Assembly (NCBI GenBank): GCA_020444425.1
Contig: JAHLLB010000022.1
Span: forward strand, 1 to 64,000
DNA length: 64,000 bases
Direction: 5' to 3'
From: a bacterium
GTDB lineage: Bacteria > Electryoneota > Electryoneia > Electryoneales > Electryoneaceae
Position 1 is the stretch's first letter; each line of letters opens with the position of its first letter. Below are positions 1-7,757 of the stretch, piece after piece. The notes under the pieces are model-generated. The model ran no database searches. It saw nothing but the letters and a program-made list of their open reading frames with translations, and was not told the DNA's origin. A program made the translations under genes and the position numbers.

Positions 1-53
1 GCCCATAGCCCATAGCCCATAGCCCATAGCCCATAGCCCATAGCCCATAGCCC
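1..53. repeat. Heptanucleotide tandem repeat, unit GCCCATA x7.5
   Basis: Seven perfect copies of GCCCATA plus GCCC run directly into the ATG of murQ, so the usual ribosome-binding position is occupied by repeat DNA and no purine-rich Shine-Dalgarno is visible. The array starts at the window edge and may be longer. Other period-7 arrays in this window follow stop codons, so this one may belong to the 3' end of an unseen upstream gene. The reading frames through it contain TAG stops, so it does not extend the murQ coding region. Confidence 0.95.
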
Positions 54-899
54 ATGAACTACAATCCCGACCAGATCCGTGCCGCGCTGGATGAGATGGC
101 GCGCTTGAACACCGAGTCATCCAACCCGCGCAGCGAAACGTTGAGCGAGCTGAGTACGTCCGCAATTCTCGCGCTGATCAACGACGAGGACGCGACAGTC
201 CCGGCGACGGTTAACGCGGCCGTACCGATGCTGACGAACGTCGTCGAGGCCGCGGTGGGTGCGATTCAATCCGGCGGACGGCTGGTCTATGTCGGCGCGG
301 GAACATCAGGCCGGCTCGGTGTGCTGGACGCCGCCGAGTGCCCACCGACGTACGGTGTTCCGGCGACGATGGTGATTGGCATCATCGCGGGCGGAGACAG
401 CGCGTTAAAGGTCGCCGCTGAGGGTGCGGAGGACGACGAACAGCAGGCGATGGTTGACCTTGAGGCGCATGGAGTGAACGCAAAGGACGCCGTGCTTGGC
501 ATCACCGCACGTGGTCAGACGCCGTATGTGCGCGCGATCCTGCGCGAGGCGAAGCGGCGCGGTGCCTGGGCCGGGCTGTTGACCTGCAATGCGGTGGAAC
601 ACGATCCGGATCTGGATGCGCTGGTCGTGCTCGATGTCGGGCCGGAGGTGGTGACCGGATCAACGCGGATGAAGGCGGGGCTGGCGACGAAGATGGCGTT
701 GACGATGATCTCTACCGCGACGATGGTCCGCTTGGGACGTGTCGAGGGCAACCGGATGGTGCGTCTGATGCCGAACTCGACGAAGCTCAAAGCGCGCCAG
801 GTGAAGCTGCTGATGGAGACGAAGGGCGTGACGCTGGAGGAAGCGGCGGAGCGTCTCGAGGTGGCAGGCGGTGATTTGACGAGAGCGCTGGCGATGTGA
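54..899 (+). CDS. murQ: N-acetylmuramic acid 6-phosphate etherase MurQ
   Basis: MurQ cleaves the lactyl ether of MurNAc-6-phosphate to give GlcNAc-6-phosphate and D-lactate in cytoplasmic peptidoglycan recycling. The 281-residue product has the family hallmarks in order: LNTESSNPRS near residue 19, LINDEDATVP near 41, the SIS-domain phosphosugar loop GAGTSGRLGVLDA at 81-93, ECPPTYGV at 95-102 and EGAEDD at 123-128. The last two hold the conserved acidic residues used in catalysis. The later GPEVVTGSTRMKAG block is also typical. Length is slightly under the usual ~300. No anhMurNAc kinase or MurNAc transporter lies beside it. The ATG at 54 is the only sensible start because the upstream repeat carries stops in frame. 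An internal ATG at residue 15 would also keep the whole conserved region. Confidence 0.93.
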   Translation: MNYNPDQIRAALDEMARLNTESSNPRSETLSELSTSAILALINDEDATVPATVNAAVPMLTNVVEAAVGAIQSGGRLVYVGAGTSGRLGVLDAAECPPTYGVPATMVIGIIAGGDSALKVAAEGAEDDEQQAMVDLEAHGVNAKDAVLGITARGQTPYVRAILREAKRRGAWAGLLTCNAVEHDPDLDALVVLDVGPEVVTGSTRMKAGLATKMALTMISTATMVRLGRVEGNRMVRLMPNSTKLKARQVKLLMETKGVTLEEAAERLEVAGGDLTRALAM

Positions 900-946
900 T
901 CCATTGCCCCGCAGGCTATGTTACCTTCCACCGGAGGACGTAACCC

Positions 947-970
947 ATGCGGCGGGGTGAACTCGAATGA
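947..970 (+). promoter_or_regulatory. Seven-codon leader ORF overlapping the sulfatase start
   Basis: GGAGG at 933-937 is followed, 9 nt later, by ATG at 947. The frame encodes MRRGELE and stops with TGA at 968-970, overlapping the sulfatase ATG at 967 in an ATGA arrangement. This geometry is typical of translational coupling. The GGGGTG run at 954-959 could instead serve directly as the sulfatase ribosome-binding site, so the leader may be fortuitous. Confidence 0.35.
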
Positions 971-2340
971 ATCGACGGAAATTTGTACAGCTGACAGGCG
1001 GCGGCGCAGCGGCGCTGGCACTGTCCCACTCATCGGTTCTCAGCCAGCCGACCCACCCGAATGTGTTGTTCATCCTGATGGACGACATGAATGATTGGCC
1101 GGGATTTCTCGGCGGTCATCCGCAGGCGATCACGCCGAACATCGATGCCCTTGCGAACAGCGGCGTGCAGTTCACCAACGCGCACGTCAACTCAACGATG
1201 TGCATCCCCTCCCGTTGCAGCATGTTCACCAGCCTGCGTCCCTCTTCGACGGGAATTTACGCCAATCACCAGGATTGGGAAGACTACCTCGATGACCCGT
1301 TGTGGATGCCGGTCAATTTCTCGCAGAATGGGTACAACACCTTCCGTGCCGGGAAGTTTTTCCACCATCCGTTGAACGATCTGTGGACGGAAACCGACGG
1401 TCCGCACCAGTCCAGCCGTCCGCCGGACTACCCGGTTGACGGCATGCCGTGGAGCGAAGGGTTTTACGACTTCTTCGATTTTTCGCCTGTGGATGTACCG
1501 GACGGTGCAACCCGGCAGGGGAGATGGTCGAACTGGATCATCGAGAAATTGCAGCAGGCGCACTCGCAGCCGTTTTTCATGGCGTTGGGTCTGACCGCGA
1601 CGCACTATCCGTTCAACGTGCCCCGCAAGTACTTCGAACCGTTCCCGCTGGAATCCATCGTGCTGCCGGAGATGCCTGAAGACGAGCTGGACGACATTCC
1701 GGACTTGCCGCGCACGCTGTATTCCGATCTGCCGCACCACGACAATCTGGTCAAGCAGCAGCAGCGCAGGAAGGCGGTGCAGGCGTACCTCGCGACGCTG
1801 TATTTCGTTGACACGCTGCTTGGGCGCGTGCTGGATGCGTTGGACTCGAGTCCCTACGCGAATGATACCATTGTCGCAATGACCAGCGACCACGCGTTGC
1901 ATTTCGGCGAGAAACGCCACTGGCGCAAGTTCGCGCTCTGGCGTGAAGATACGCGGGTGCCATTGATACTGCGGGCGCCGGGAGTGACGCAGGCGGGCGG
2001 GATCCACACTCACGCGACCGAAGTACTCGACCTGTATCCGACCTTCGCCGACCTGTGCAATTTGAGCCCGATTCCGGGCGCGGAGGGGGTGTCGTTGCGC
2101 AACCGGCTGGAGGATCCTTCGACACCAGGCACCCGTCCCGCGTTGATCACGGCGTCGTACCTGCGTCACGCGATCGTGGACGATCGCTGGCGGTACATCC
2201 GTTACGAGGATGACACCGAGGAGCTGTACGATCACGACGTCGACCCGCGTGAGCACACGAACCTCGCGAATGATCCCGGCCACCAGGCAATCAAGGCATC
2301 GTTGGCTGGATGGCTGCCTGATCTTAATGTGGAACCGTGA
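967..2340 (+). CDS. Tat-exported type I sulfatase (iduronate-2-sulfatase-like)
   Basis: This enzyme is predicted to hydrolyse sulfate esters, most likely on sulfated glycans, outside the cytoplasm. The 457-residue protein begins with a twin-arginine signal (NRRKFVQLTGGGAAALAL). The sulfatase core follows: NVLFILMDDMND at 32-43 with the metal-binding acidic pair, and the C79-I-P-S-R83 motif, whose cysteine is normally converted to formylglycine. The later TSDHALHFGEKRHWRKFALWRE segment matches the metal-binding DH and substrate-lysine region of iduronate-2-sulfatase-type enzymes. No formylglycine-generating enzyme is in the window, so maturation must come from elsewhere. A T9SS cargo gene starts 1 bp after its stop, suggesting cotranscription. 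The exact substrate cannot be read from sequence. Confidence 0.9.
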   Translation: MNRRKFVQLTGGGAAALALSHSSVLSQPTHPNVLFILMDDMNDWPGFLGGHPQAITPNIDALANSGVQFTNAHVNSTMCIPSRCSMFTSLRPSSTGIYANHQDWEDYLDDPLWMPVNFSQNGYNTFRAGKFFHHPLNDLWTETDGPHQSSRPPDYPVDGMPWSEGFYDFFDFSPVDVPDGATRQGRWSNWIIEKLQQAHSQPFFMALGLTATHYPFNVPRKYFEPFPLESIVLPEMPEDELDDIPDLPRTLYSDLPHHDNLVKQQQRRKAVQAYLATLYFVDTLLGRVLDALDSSPYANDTIVAMTSDHALHFGEKRHWRKFALWREDTRVPLILRAPGVTQAGGIHTHATEVLDLYPTFADLCNLSPIPGAEGVSLRNRLEDPSTPGTRPALITASYLRHAIVDDRWRYIRYEDDTEELYDHDVDPREHTNLANDPGHQAIKASLAGWLPDLNVEP

Positions 2341-2341
2341 G

Positions 2342-3787
2342 ATGAAGATCCTGAAATACAGCCTGCTTGTGATCGGAATCCTGTTCGCAGCATGTGCCTT
2401 CGCCCAGCCGCAGGCGCAGGAGTACATCTATGGCAGCAACACGTATGATGTGCTGAACGCGGTGACACGGCTTCCCGACGGTTCCTTTATTCTCGCCGGA
2501 ACCTCCCCGCCGGACGGTGACAGCTGGCAGGATGTGTACCTGGAGAAACTGAACGTCGGTGGTACCGGGACGGAATGGACGGTGGAGTTCGGCGGCTGGC
2601 CGTGGGATGAACCGTACGATGTCATCCCGGCGTTGGATGGCGGCTACCTGGTGGTCGGTGCGACTCGGTCCGGCGCAGGCACGACGCACGAGATGTTCGC
2701 GCGGCGCATCAACCCGGACGGTTCCCCCGACTGGCAGCACGAGTATGGCGCTGCCGGATACGACGCCGCACGGAAAGTGTTCGCACATGATGGCGGCTAC
2801 ACCCTCTTTGGCTACACCCGGCTGGAGAAATTCGGCCGCTCTGACTTTCGCATGCTGCGTATCGACACCGACGGCAACGAACTGTGGCACGCCGATTACG
2901 GTGGTAGCGAGGACGAGATGTGCTTCGGTGCGGGCCGGGCCGGAGACGGCAGTTTCTTGATCGCTGGCTACACGCATTCGTGGGAGTCGCAGGATCAGGA
3001 CCTGTACATGGTGCATGTGAACGCCGACGGCGACATGCTGCATGAGTTCTACGAGGTCGCGGACTATCCGTACGTACCGCGTGCGGTCATCGGCGAAAGC
3101 GACGGCTTTGTTATCGCCGGGACCATGTACGCGCACCCCGAAAGTGAGATGCCGAGCGCGTTCCTGATGAAGGTCGATCTGGACGGAAACATCGTCTGGC
3201 GGCACGACTACACGGATGGCATGTACGCCGAACCGCGCGCATTGACGAAGACGCCGTACGGGTACGCGTTGGCCGGATTCGCCTACAACGGCGGGCAACC
3301 GGACGGCTGGGTGCGGTGGACGAACAGTGCGGGCAATGCGGGCACCGAATGGACCGTTGGTGGCGACGGTTGGGAGGAATTTCACGCTGTCGCATTGCTC
3401 GGTGAGAACGATCTGCTGCTCGTGGGATTAAGCACCAGCACGGCCAACCGGGAATCGGATTTCTACCGTGTCCATGTCGGCGATTCGCTGGTGGCCAGCC
3501 CGGAACGACGGACGGTGGTCGAAGAGTATCGGCTCGCGGACGCCTGGCCGAACCCGTTCAACTCGGTGACACGGCTGCGGTTTGAGACCAACCGTGCGAT
3601 CGCTCTCCGGATTGCGTTGTACGATTTGCTCGGGCGGGAGGTGTTGACCGTGGCGCAAGGGTTTGTTTACGCCGGCGCACACAGTTACCTGCTCACCGGC
3701 TCGACGCTGGCGAGTGGGATGTATTTAGTGCGTGCCTATGCGAACGGTACACCCGTCGATCAGAAACGGGTGGTGTTGGTGAAGTAA
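2342..3787 (+). CDS. Secreted beta-propeller-like protein with T9SS sorting domain
   Basis: The function is unknown. The 481-residue product starts with a signal peptide (MKILKYSLLVIGILFAACAFAQ). It then has repeated units of about 50 residues of the form DGGYLVVGATRSG and DGSFLIAGYTHSW, which suggest a beta-propeller or delta-60-type repeat fold. Residues ~395-481 form a T9SS C-terminal domain: AWPNPFNSVTRLRFE, then YDLLGREV, then SGMYLVRAYANG and a VVLVK end. It should therefore be exported across the outer membrane and processed by a PorU-type sortase. The ATG at 2342 is chosen over an upstream in-frame start inside the sulfatase gene because it gives a clean signal peptide. Only one base separates it from the sulfatase stop. 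Confidence 0.85.
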   Translation: MKILKYSLLVIGILFAACAFAQPQAQEYIYGSNTYDVLNAVTRLPDGSFILAGTSPPDGDSWQDVYLEKLNVGGTGTEWTVEFGGWPWDEPYDVIPALDGGYLVVGATRSGAGTTHEMFARRINPDGSPDWQHEYGAAGYDAARKVFAHDGGYTLFGYTRLEKFGRSDFRMLRIDTDGNELWHADYGGSEDEMCFGAGRAGDGSFLIAGYTHSWESQDQDLYMVHVNADGDMLHEFYEVADYPYVPRAVIGESDGFVIAGTMYAHPESEMPSAFLMKVDLDGNIVWRHDYTDGMYAEPRALTKTPYGYALAGFAYNGGQPDGWVRWTNSAGNAGTEWTVGGDGWEEFHAVALLGENDLLLVGLSTSTANRESDFYRVHVGDSLVASPERRTVVEEYRLADAWPNPFNSVTRLRFETNRAIALRIALYDLLGREVLTVAQGFVYAGAHSYLLTGSTLASGMYLVRAYANGTPVDQKRVVLVK

Positions 3788-3860
3788 GGACCGGTTTCTG
3801 CTTTGACGCGCCCCGGTCAAGTTCGCCCCGGCCGCAATCGTGCTGGTCGGGATTGTTCGG

Positions 3861-3912
3861 CAGGTGCCCCTGATGGTTTCGCCAGCGGGGATGATCCACG
3901 ACATGAATGTCG
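3861..3912. repeat. Mosaic palindromic repeat (CCCCTG...CAGCGGGG and GACAT-GA-ATGTC hairpins)
   Basis: Two small hairpins sit between the T9SS cargo gene and the acetyltransferase: a GTGCCCCTGATGG...CCAGCGGGG stem, and CGACAT-GA-ATGTCG at about 3899-3912. The same modules recur at 5159-5189, 24378-24397 and 32726-33034, so this is a dispersed repeat family. Its 3' edge lies only a few bases from the candidate start codons of the next gene. Confidence 0.7.
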
Positions 3913-3929
3913 TAGGCATGGGGATGACG

Positions 3930-4676
3930 ATGACGATACTTGACGTCAATGCGGACAATGTCGACGATCTCGGATTCTTCTGCTACATGAGCAAGCGGAA
4001 GTCCGAGGGCTACCAGCGCAAACTGGAGTGGCTGAAGGATCGGTTCAGCGAAGGCTTACGGATCAAGATGCTCGAGCTGCCGGACCGGGGCTTCATCGAA
4101 TACATGCCGGGCGAACAGGCATGGCGTGGGGTGAACGCAGACGGCTGGATGGTGATCCACTGTCTCTGGGTGGTTGGCAAGAGCAAGAAGCAGGGGTACG
4201 CCAAGGCGCTGCTCGAAGCGTGTGTCGATGACGCACGCAAGGCGGGCAAACATGGCGTCGCGGTGGTCACCAGCGAGGGCAACTGGCTGATCAGCAAGAA
4301 ATTCTTCGTCAAGCAGGGCTGGGAGTGTGTGGCTACGGCAGCCCCGTCCTTCTCGCTGCTGGTGAAGCGGTTTGACGATGCGCCGGATCCATCCTTCGTT
4401 GGCGGCTGGACCGAAAAGCAGGCGGCGCAACCGGATGGATTGACCGTCTTCCGCACGGATCAATGTCCGTACATCGTGGATGCAGTTCAGGTCAGCGTGG
4501 ATACGGCGGCGAAGGCAGGGGTCGCGTGCAACGTGGTCGAGCTGACCAGCAGCGAACAGGTGAAGGTGCTGTCGCCGTCACCGTTCGGTGTCTACGGCAT
4601 GACGTTGAACGGCTGTATGCTAAGCTATCATTATCAGCTGGAAAAGGACTTGCTGCCGCAACTTACGGACAGGTGA
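3930..4676 (+). CDS. GNAT acetyltransferase with YoaP-like C-terminal region
   Basis: This is probably a cytoplasmic GNAT-family N-acetyltransferase of unknown substrate, 248 residues. The central segment VIHCLWVVGKSKKQGYAKALLEACVDDARKAG has the beta4/alpha3 acetyl-CoA loop pattern (V...GKSKKQGYAKALL). A conserved-looking N-terminal stretch (CYMSKRKSEGYQRKLEWLKDRFSEGL) precedes it. The C-terminal third, with FGVYGMTLNG and HYQLEKDLLPQL, resembles the YoaP-type extension found on some GNAT proteins. In-frame starts lie at 3918, 3924 and 3930. I chose 3930 because GGGGA at 3920-3924 is well spaced and homologue-like sequence begins with TILDVN. Earlier starts would run into a dispersed palindromic repeat. 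It is followed after 8 bp by a cupin gene. Confidence 0.78.
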   Translation: MTILDVNADNVDDLGFFCYMSKRKSEGYQRKLEWLKDRFSEGLRIKMLELPDRGFIEYMPGEQAWRGVNADGWMVIHCLWVVGKSKKQGYAKALLEACVDDARKAGKHGVAVVTSEGNWLISKKFFVKQGWECVATAAPSFSLLVKRFDDAPDPSFVGGWTEKQAAQPDGLTVFRTDQCPYIVDAVQVSVDTAAKAGVACNVVELTSSEQVKVLSPSPFGVYGMTLNGCMLSYHYQLEKDLLPQLTDR

Positions 4677-4684
4677 GGTGCAGG

Positions 4685-5026
4685 ATGAAGCTGGCGGAAC
4701 CGTTTCCGGAATTTGTCAAGAACCTACCCGAAATCGAGCTGCCGGTTCCGGGCGCGCGTGGCTGGATGATGCAGAGTGAGGGGCAGCAGGTGGTGTTTGC
4801 CCGGTTTGACGAAACGGTGGACGTCCCCGAACACTCCCATTCAGAACAATGGGAGTTCGCGTTGGATGGACGAGTCGATCTGAAAATGGACGGGCAGGTG
4901 TTGACACATACAGCCGGCGAGAATTTCTACATCCCGGCGGGCAAACCGCACGGCGCAACGGTGCACGCCGGCTACCGTGCGATGATGGTGTTCAATGAGC
5001 CGGACCGGTACAAACCGAAGGTGTGA
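4685..5026 (+). CDS. Small cupin-domain protein
   Basis: A single-domain cupin of 113 residues, probably cytoplasmic. The first cupin motif is visible as HSHSEQWEFALDGRVDLKMDG, giving two histidines and a downstream glutamate as metal ligands. The second is AGENFYIPAGKPHGATVHAG with the last histidine. Such proteins bind a metal and often a small carboxylate or sugar; the substrate here is not predictable. The ATG at 4685 has GAGGTG at about 4675-4680 as ribosome-binding site and lies 8 bp after the GNAT gene, so the two are likely cotranscribed. Heptad repeats begin five bases after its stop. Confidence 0.82.
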   Translation: MKLAEPFPEFVKNLPEIELPVPGARGWMMQSEGQQVVFARFDETVDVPEHSHSEQWEFALDGRVDLKMDGQVLTHTAGENFYIPAGKPHGATVHAGYRAMMVFNEPDRYKPKV

Positions 5027-5030
5027 CGTA

Positions 5031-5065
5031 GAGTTGTGACTGAAGAGTTGTAAGTGAAGAGTAAG
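5031..5065. repeat. Degenerate heptanucleotide repeat after the cupin stop codon
   Basis: Five consecutive heptads can be read: GAGTTGT, GACTGAA, GAGTTGT, AAGTGAA and GAGTAAG. Period 7 is clear, but units alternate and are diverged. The array begins 5 bp after the cupin stop codon, matching the placement of the other arrays. Confidence 0.7.
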
Positions 5066-5095
5066 AAAACAGCGAACAGATAAAATTGCGTTTGC

Positions 5096-5189
5096 CCCGA
5101 CCAGCTTGCTGGTCGGGATGCTCCAGCATTGACAGAACCTCGCCTGCCCCGATATCACGTGCCCCTGCTGGCAGAGCCCGCAGGGGCAC
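5096..5189. repeat. Mosaic palindromic repeat with two strong hairpins
   Basis: CCCGACCAGC-TT-GCTGGTCGGG at 5096-5117 is a perfect 10-bp hairpin with a two-base loop. GTGCCCCTGC...GCAGGGGCAC at 5159-5189 is a second perfect 10-bp stem. The first has a sister at 53402-53423 with an AA loop. The second matches the CCCCTG/CAGGGG module seen at 3861 and 32726-33034. Confidence 0.8.
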
Positions 5190-5224
5190 ATTCTCGAGAC
5201 GCTGACCACAACTGTGTGGAGAAA

Positions 5225-5256
5225 ACGATGCCACAGATTCACATCCGTGGCATCGT
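5225..5256. terminator. Hairpin between convergent genes
   Basis: ACGATGCCAC and GTGGCATCGT form a perfect 10-bp stem around a 12-nt loop, followed by TTAGTCTTTGT. It lies between the convergent cupin and subtilisin genes, so it may end transcription from either side, but the T-tract is weak. Confidence 0.5.
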
Positions 5257-5264
5257 TAGTCTTT

Positions 5265-5299
5265 GTCTCAAGTCTCAGGACTCAGGACTCAGGACTGTT
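5265..5299. repeat. Heptanucleotide repeat, GAGTCCT family (minus-sense)
   Basis: Heptads GTCTCAA, GTCTCAG, GACTCAG, GACTCAG and GACTGTT read on the plus strand. On the strand of the adjacent subtilisin gene, the sequence after the stop runs ACAGTCCTGAGTCCTGAG and ends TTGAGACAAAGAC. That is the same order as the array after the stop at 19140. It ends 3 bp from the subtilisin stop codon. Confidence 0.85.
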
Positions 5300-5302
5300 T
5301 TG

Positions 5303-7501
5303 TTACTTCATCAGCATCACTTTCTGAACGAGTGCCTGGCCGCCGTTGAACTGCGCGCGGACGAGGTACACGCCGCTGGTGAGGTTGGACGCGTCAAACG
5401 TCAGACTGTGCTGCCCACCGGCGTAACGGCCGTTCGCGAGCGTCGCAACTTCCTGGCCGAGCGTGTTGAACACCTGCATCCGCAGGTCGCCGGCGTCCGG
5501 CAGGGTCACGTTCAGCGTGGTGGTCGGGTTGAACGGGTTCGGGTAAGCCGCGCCCAGCGCAAACTTGCCCGGCATGGTTTCCGCCGTCGCAATTTCCGCA
5601 TTCTGCTTCAGATCCCAACCGGTGGAATTCCAGTCACCTTCCGAGTCCGCACCGAGGCTGAATTTGAGGAAGACGAAGGAATCCTGGTCGATGACGGTAC
5701 CCGGATACTGGCCGGCCTTGGCGACGTAGAGGTATTCACCTTCCGGCGCGAAGCCCGGGACGTTCTGCTGCACACCGGTCACGACGATATCGACACCCGG
5801 CTGGAAGGTGACGTTGTAGACATCCAGCGGATAGGTGTTGCCGTTCGGCAGGATCGCTTCGGTCCAGACCTGGCCCGGCGTGGCGGTGGTGTAGTTGTTG
5901 CGGATTTCGGCGTCAAAGATCAGCGTGCCGCCGTTCTGCAGGACCACGTAGGGCTCATACAGCGGATCGAGGTTGACAACCACATCGCTCATGGACGCTT
6001 CGGCGAGCAGCGCGGCTTCGTATACGTCCACACGGCCCGCGCCAAAGACGTTGTCCTTGCCGGTCGCGCCGAGGTCGACGGTCGTCGTCTGCAGGATCTC
6101 GTCAACTTCTTCCGGGGTCAGGTTCGGGTTGATCGAACGGATCAGGGCGATGGACCCACCGGCGCACGGGGACGCCATCGAGGTACCGGACTTGATGGTG
6201 TAGCCGTTGATGTTGGAGTAGCTGCAGGAATTGATGTCTTCGCCCGGGGCGGACACGTCCGGCTTGATCAGGCCCTGGTTCTGGCCGTTGTTGTAGACGT
6301 AGTCAAACCACGGGTCGATGTTCTCCCACGTGACCGGGCCGTGGCTGGAATAGGATGAAATGTTGTCGCTGCTGTTGGTGGAGCCGACGACGGTCAGGCC
6401 GCCCTGGCCACCCGGTTCGGTCTGGTCAGGGTTGTGCCACGGGGACGGAACCCAACCCGGCGCGGACACCTGCTCCGGCGGAGTGTTGAAGCTGGAACCG
6501 CCCGAGTTTCCTGCCGATTTCGTATTCGTCAGACCAGCGAGGCGGGCGACTTCGTACGTGTCGCGGTTACCCTGGTGCAGGGCGTTGGAGATGTTGTACC
6601 AGCCGGCGCTGATGGTGGTGTGGTGGGCGCCGTGTTCGACCGCCCAGTTGACACCAGCCCAGACGTCGCTGAGATCCGCGCCGCCGCCGTCGCTCATGAT
6701 CTTGACGCACATGATGGTCGCGTCCGGAGCGATACCGGCCTGCGTGCCCGCGGTACCGTCGCTGGCGACAATACCCGCAACGTGGGTACCGTGACCGTGA
6801 TAGTCCATCGGGTCGTTGTCGTTGCTGTACACGTCATAACCGTGGTTCGGGAATTCCGCGCCACCATCCCAGAGGTGGTCGGCGAGGTCGACGTGGTTGT
6901 AATTCACGCCGGTATCCATGATCGCGACGATGATGCCTTCACCAGTGTAGCCCATGTCCCACACGTCCGGGGCACCCACCTGGTTCACATGCCAGGCGAT
7001 TTCGTCGGTCTGGTTCCCGCCGGGGGTTCCGGAGGTTTCAACCGGCTCGAGGCACTGCACGTCCGGGGAATACTCGATCACGTTGACATCGTGACGGTCC
7101 GCCAGGCGGCGGATCGCGGTCGGGGTCAACTTCGCGGAGATCGAGTTGTTGATCGCGATGGAACGGATGCTCTCGGCCTGGCCGAGCTGCTCATCGGCAT
7201 ACAAGGCACCGAGGATGTCATCCTGCGCGATTTCGGCGGTACGGCTGACCTCATCCCAGAGCAACGCGCGGCGCTGTTCGATGCTGCGCACGCCTTCGAG
7301 ATACAGCTGTAGTTCCTGAGTATCCGGACGCGGATTCATCAGGATCACGACCTCGAGCAGCTCCGCATCATCAGCGGATGCCAGCACGGGGACGAGCGCA
7401 TCACCGTATACGGACGGAGCGGAGCTCGCGAACGCGGACGGCAGCAGAAACGCCGCCAGTAACATGACAGCGAGGGGGAGACGGAAAATGCGGGAATTCA
7501 T
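5303..7501 (-). CDS. Secreted S8 subtilisin-like serine protease with T9SS sorting domain
   Basis: An extracellular or surface subtilase of 732 residues. The N-terminus is a signal peptide (LAVMLLAAFLLPSAFA) followed by a ~150-residue propeptide region. The catalytic triad is intact: D196 in AIMDTGVNYNH, H237 in YHGHGTHVAGI and S441 in SGTSMASP, with oxyanion N332 in SAGNSGG. A beta-rich linker follows, then a T9SS C-terminal domain (AYPNPFNPTTTLNV, FNTLGQEVATL, SGVYLVRAQ, VMLMK). ATG at 7501 is preferred over the adjoining GTG at 7504 because GAGGTG lies 7 nt upstream. It is divergent from gcdH. Substrates are unknown, but general extracellular proteolysis is the normal role of this family. 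Confidence 0.93.
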   Translation of the reverse strand: MNSRIFRLPLAVMLLAAFLLPSAFASSAPSVYGDALVPVLASADDAELLEVVILMNPRPDTQELQLYLEGVRSIEQRRALLWDEVSRTAEIAQDDILGALYADEQLGQAESIRSIAINNSISAKLTPTAIRRLADRHDVNVIEYSPDVQCLEPVETSGTPGGNQTDEIAWHVNQVGAPDVWDMGYTGEGIIVAIMDTGVNYNHVDLADHLWDGGAEFPNHGYDVYSNDNDPMDYHGHGTHVAGIVASDGTAGTQAGIAPDATIMCVKIMSDGGGADLSDVWAGVNWAVEHGAHHTTISAGWYNISNALHQGNRDTYEVARLAGLTNTKSAGNSGGSSFNTPPEQVSAPGWVPSPWHNPDQTEPGGQGGLTVVGSTNSSDNISSYSSHGPVTWENIDPWFDYVYNNGQNQGLIKPDVSAPGEDINSCSYSNINGYTIKSGTSMASPCAGGSIALIRSINPNLTPEEVDEILQTTTVDLGATGKDNVFGAGRVDVYEAALLAEASMSDVVVNLDPLYEPYVVLQNGGTLIFDAEIRNNYTTATPGQVWTEAILPNGNTYPLDVYNVTFQPGVDIVVTGVQQNVPGFAPEGEYLYVAKAGQYPGTVIDQDSFVFLKFSLGADSEGDWNSTGWDLKQNAEIATAETMPGKFALGAAYPNPFNPTTTLNVTLPDAGDLRMQVFNTLGQEVATLANGRYAGGQHSLTFDASNLTSGVYLVRAQFNGGQALVQKVMLMK

Positions 7502-7757
7502 CACAGTTCACCTCATAGCAAATGTCGCCAGTTCCGTTGTTGGACCGTTGAGCTCGAAACATACGGAAGCCTGACCCGTTCGGCAATTCGAATTTGCGTA
7601 ATTTGGATTTTGACAATGGTGGAATCGTACCCCGGACTCGGGGAGTTCCCCGGTACTCGAAGCCATCTCCAGCGCCGAGCTTTGGCCCCTGACTCGGCGC
7701 AACCCACGCTGTATCTTGCACATTCCAAACGAAAGCACGTAACCCCGAGGATCGATC

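Noticed and set aside
1-53. Phase-variable coding repeat in murQ
   Set aside because: The heptads lie wholly upstream of the ATG and contain in-frame stops, so copy-number changes would not shift the protein frame. Only an effect on expression is possible.
5129-6358. A 409-codon plus-strand frame over the subtilisin gene
   Set aside because: It is antisense to the subtilase C-terminal half, whose motifs are intact, and shows the low-complexity composition typical of shadow frames.
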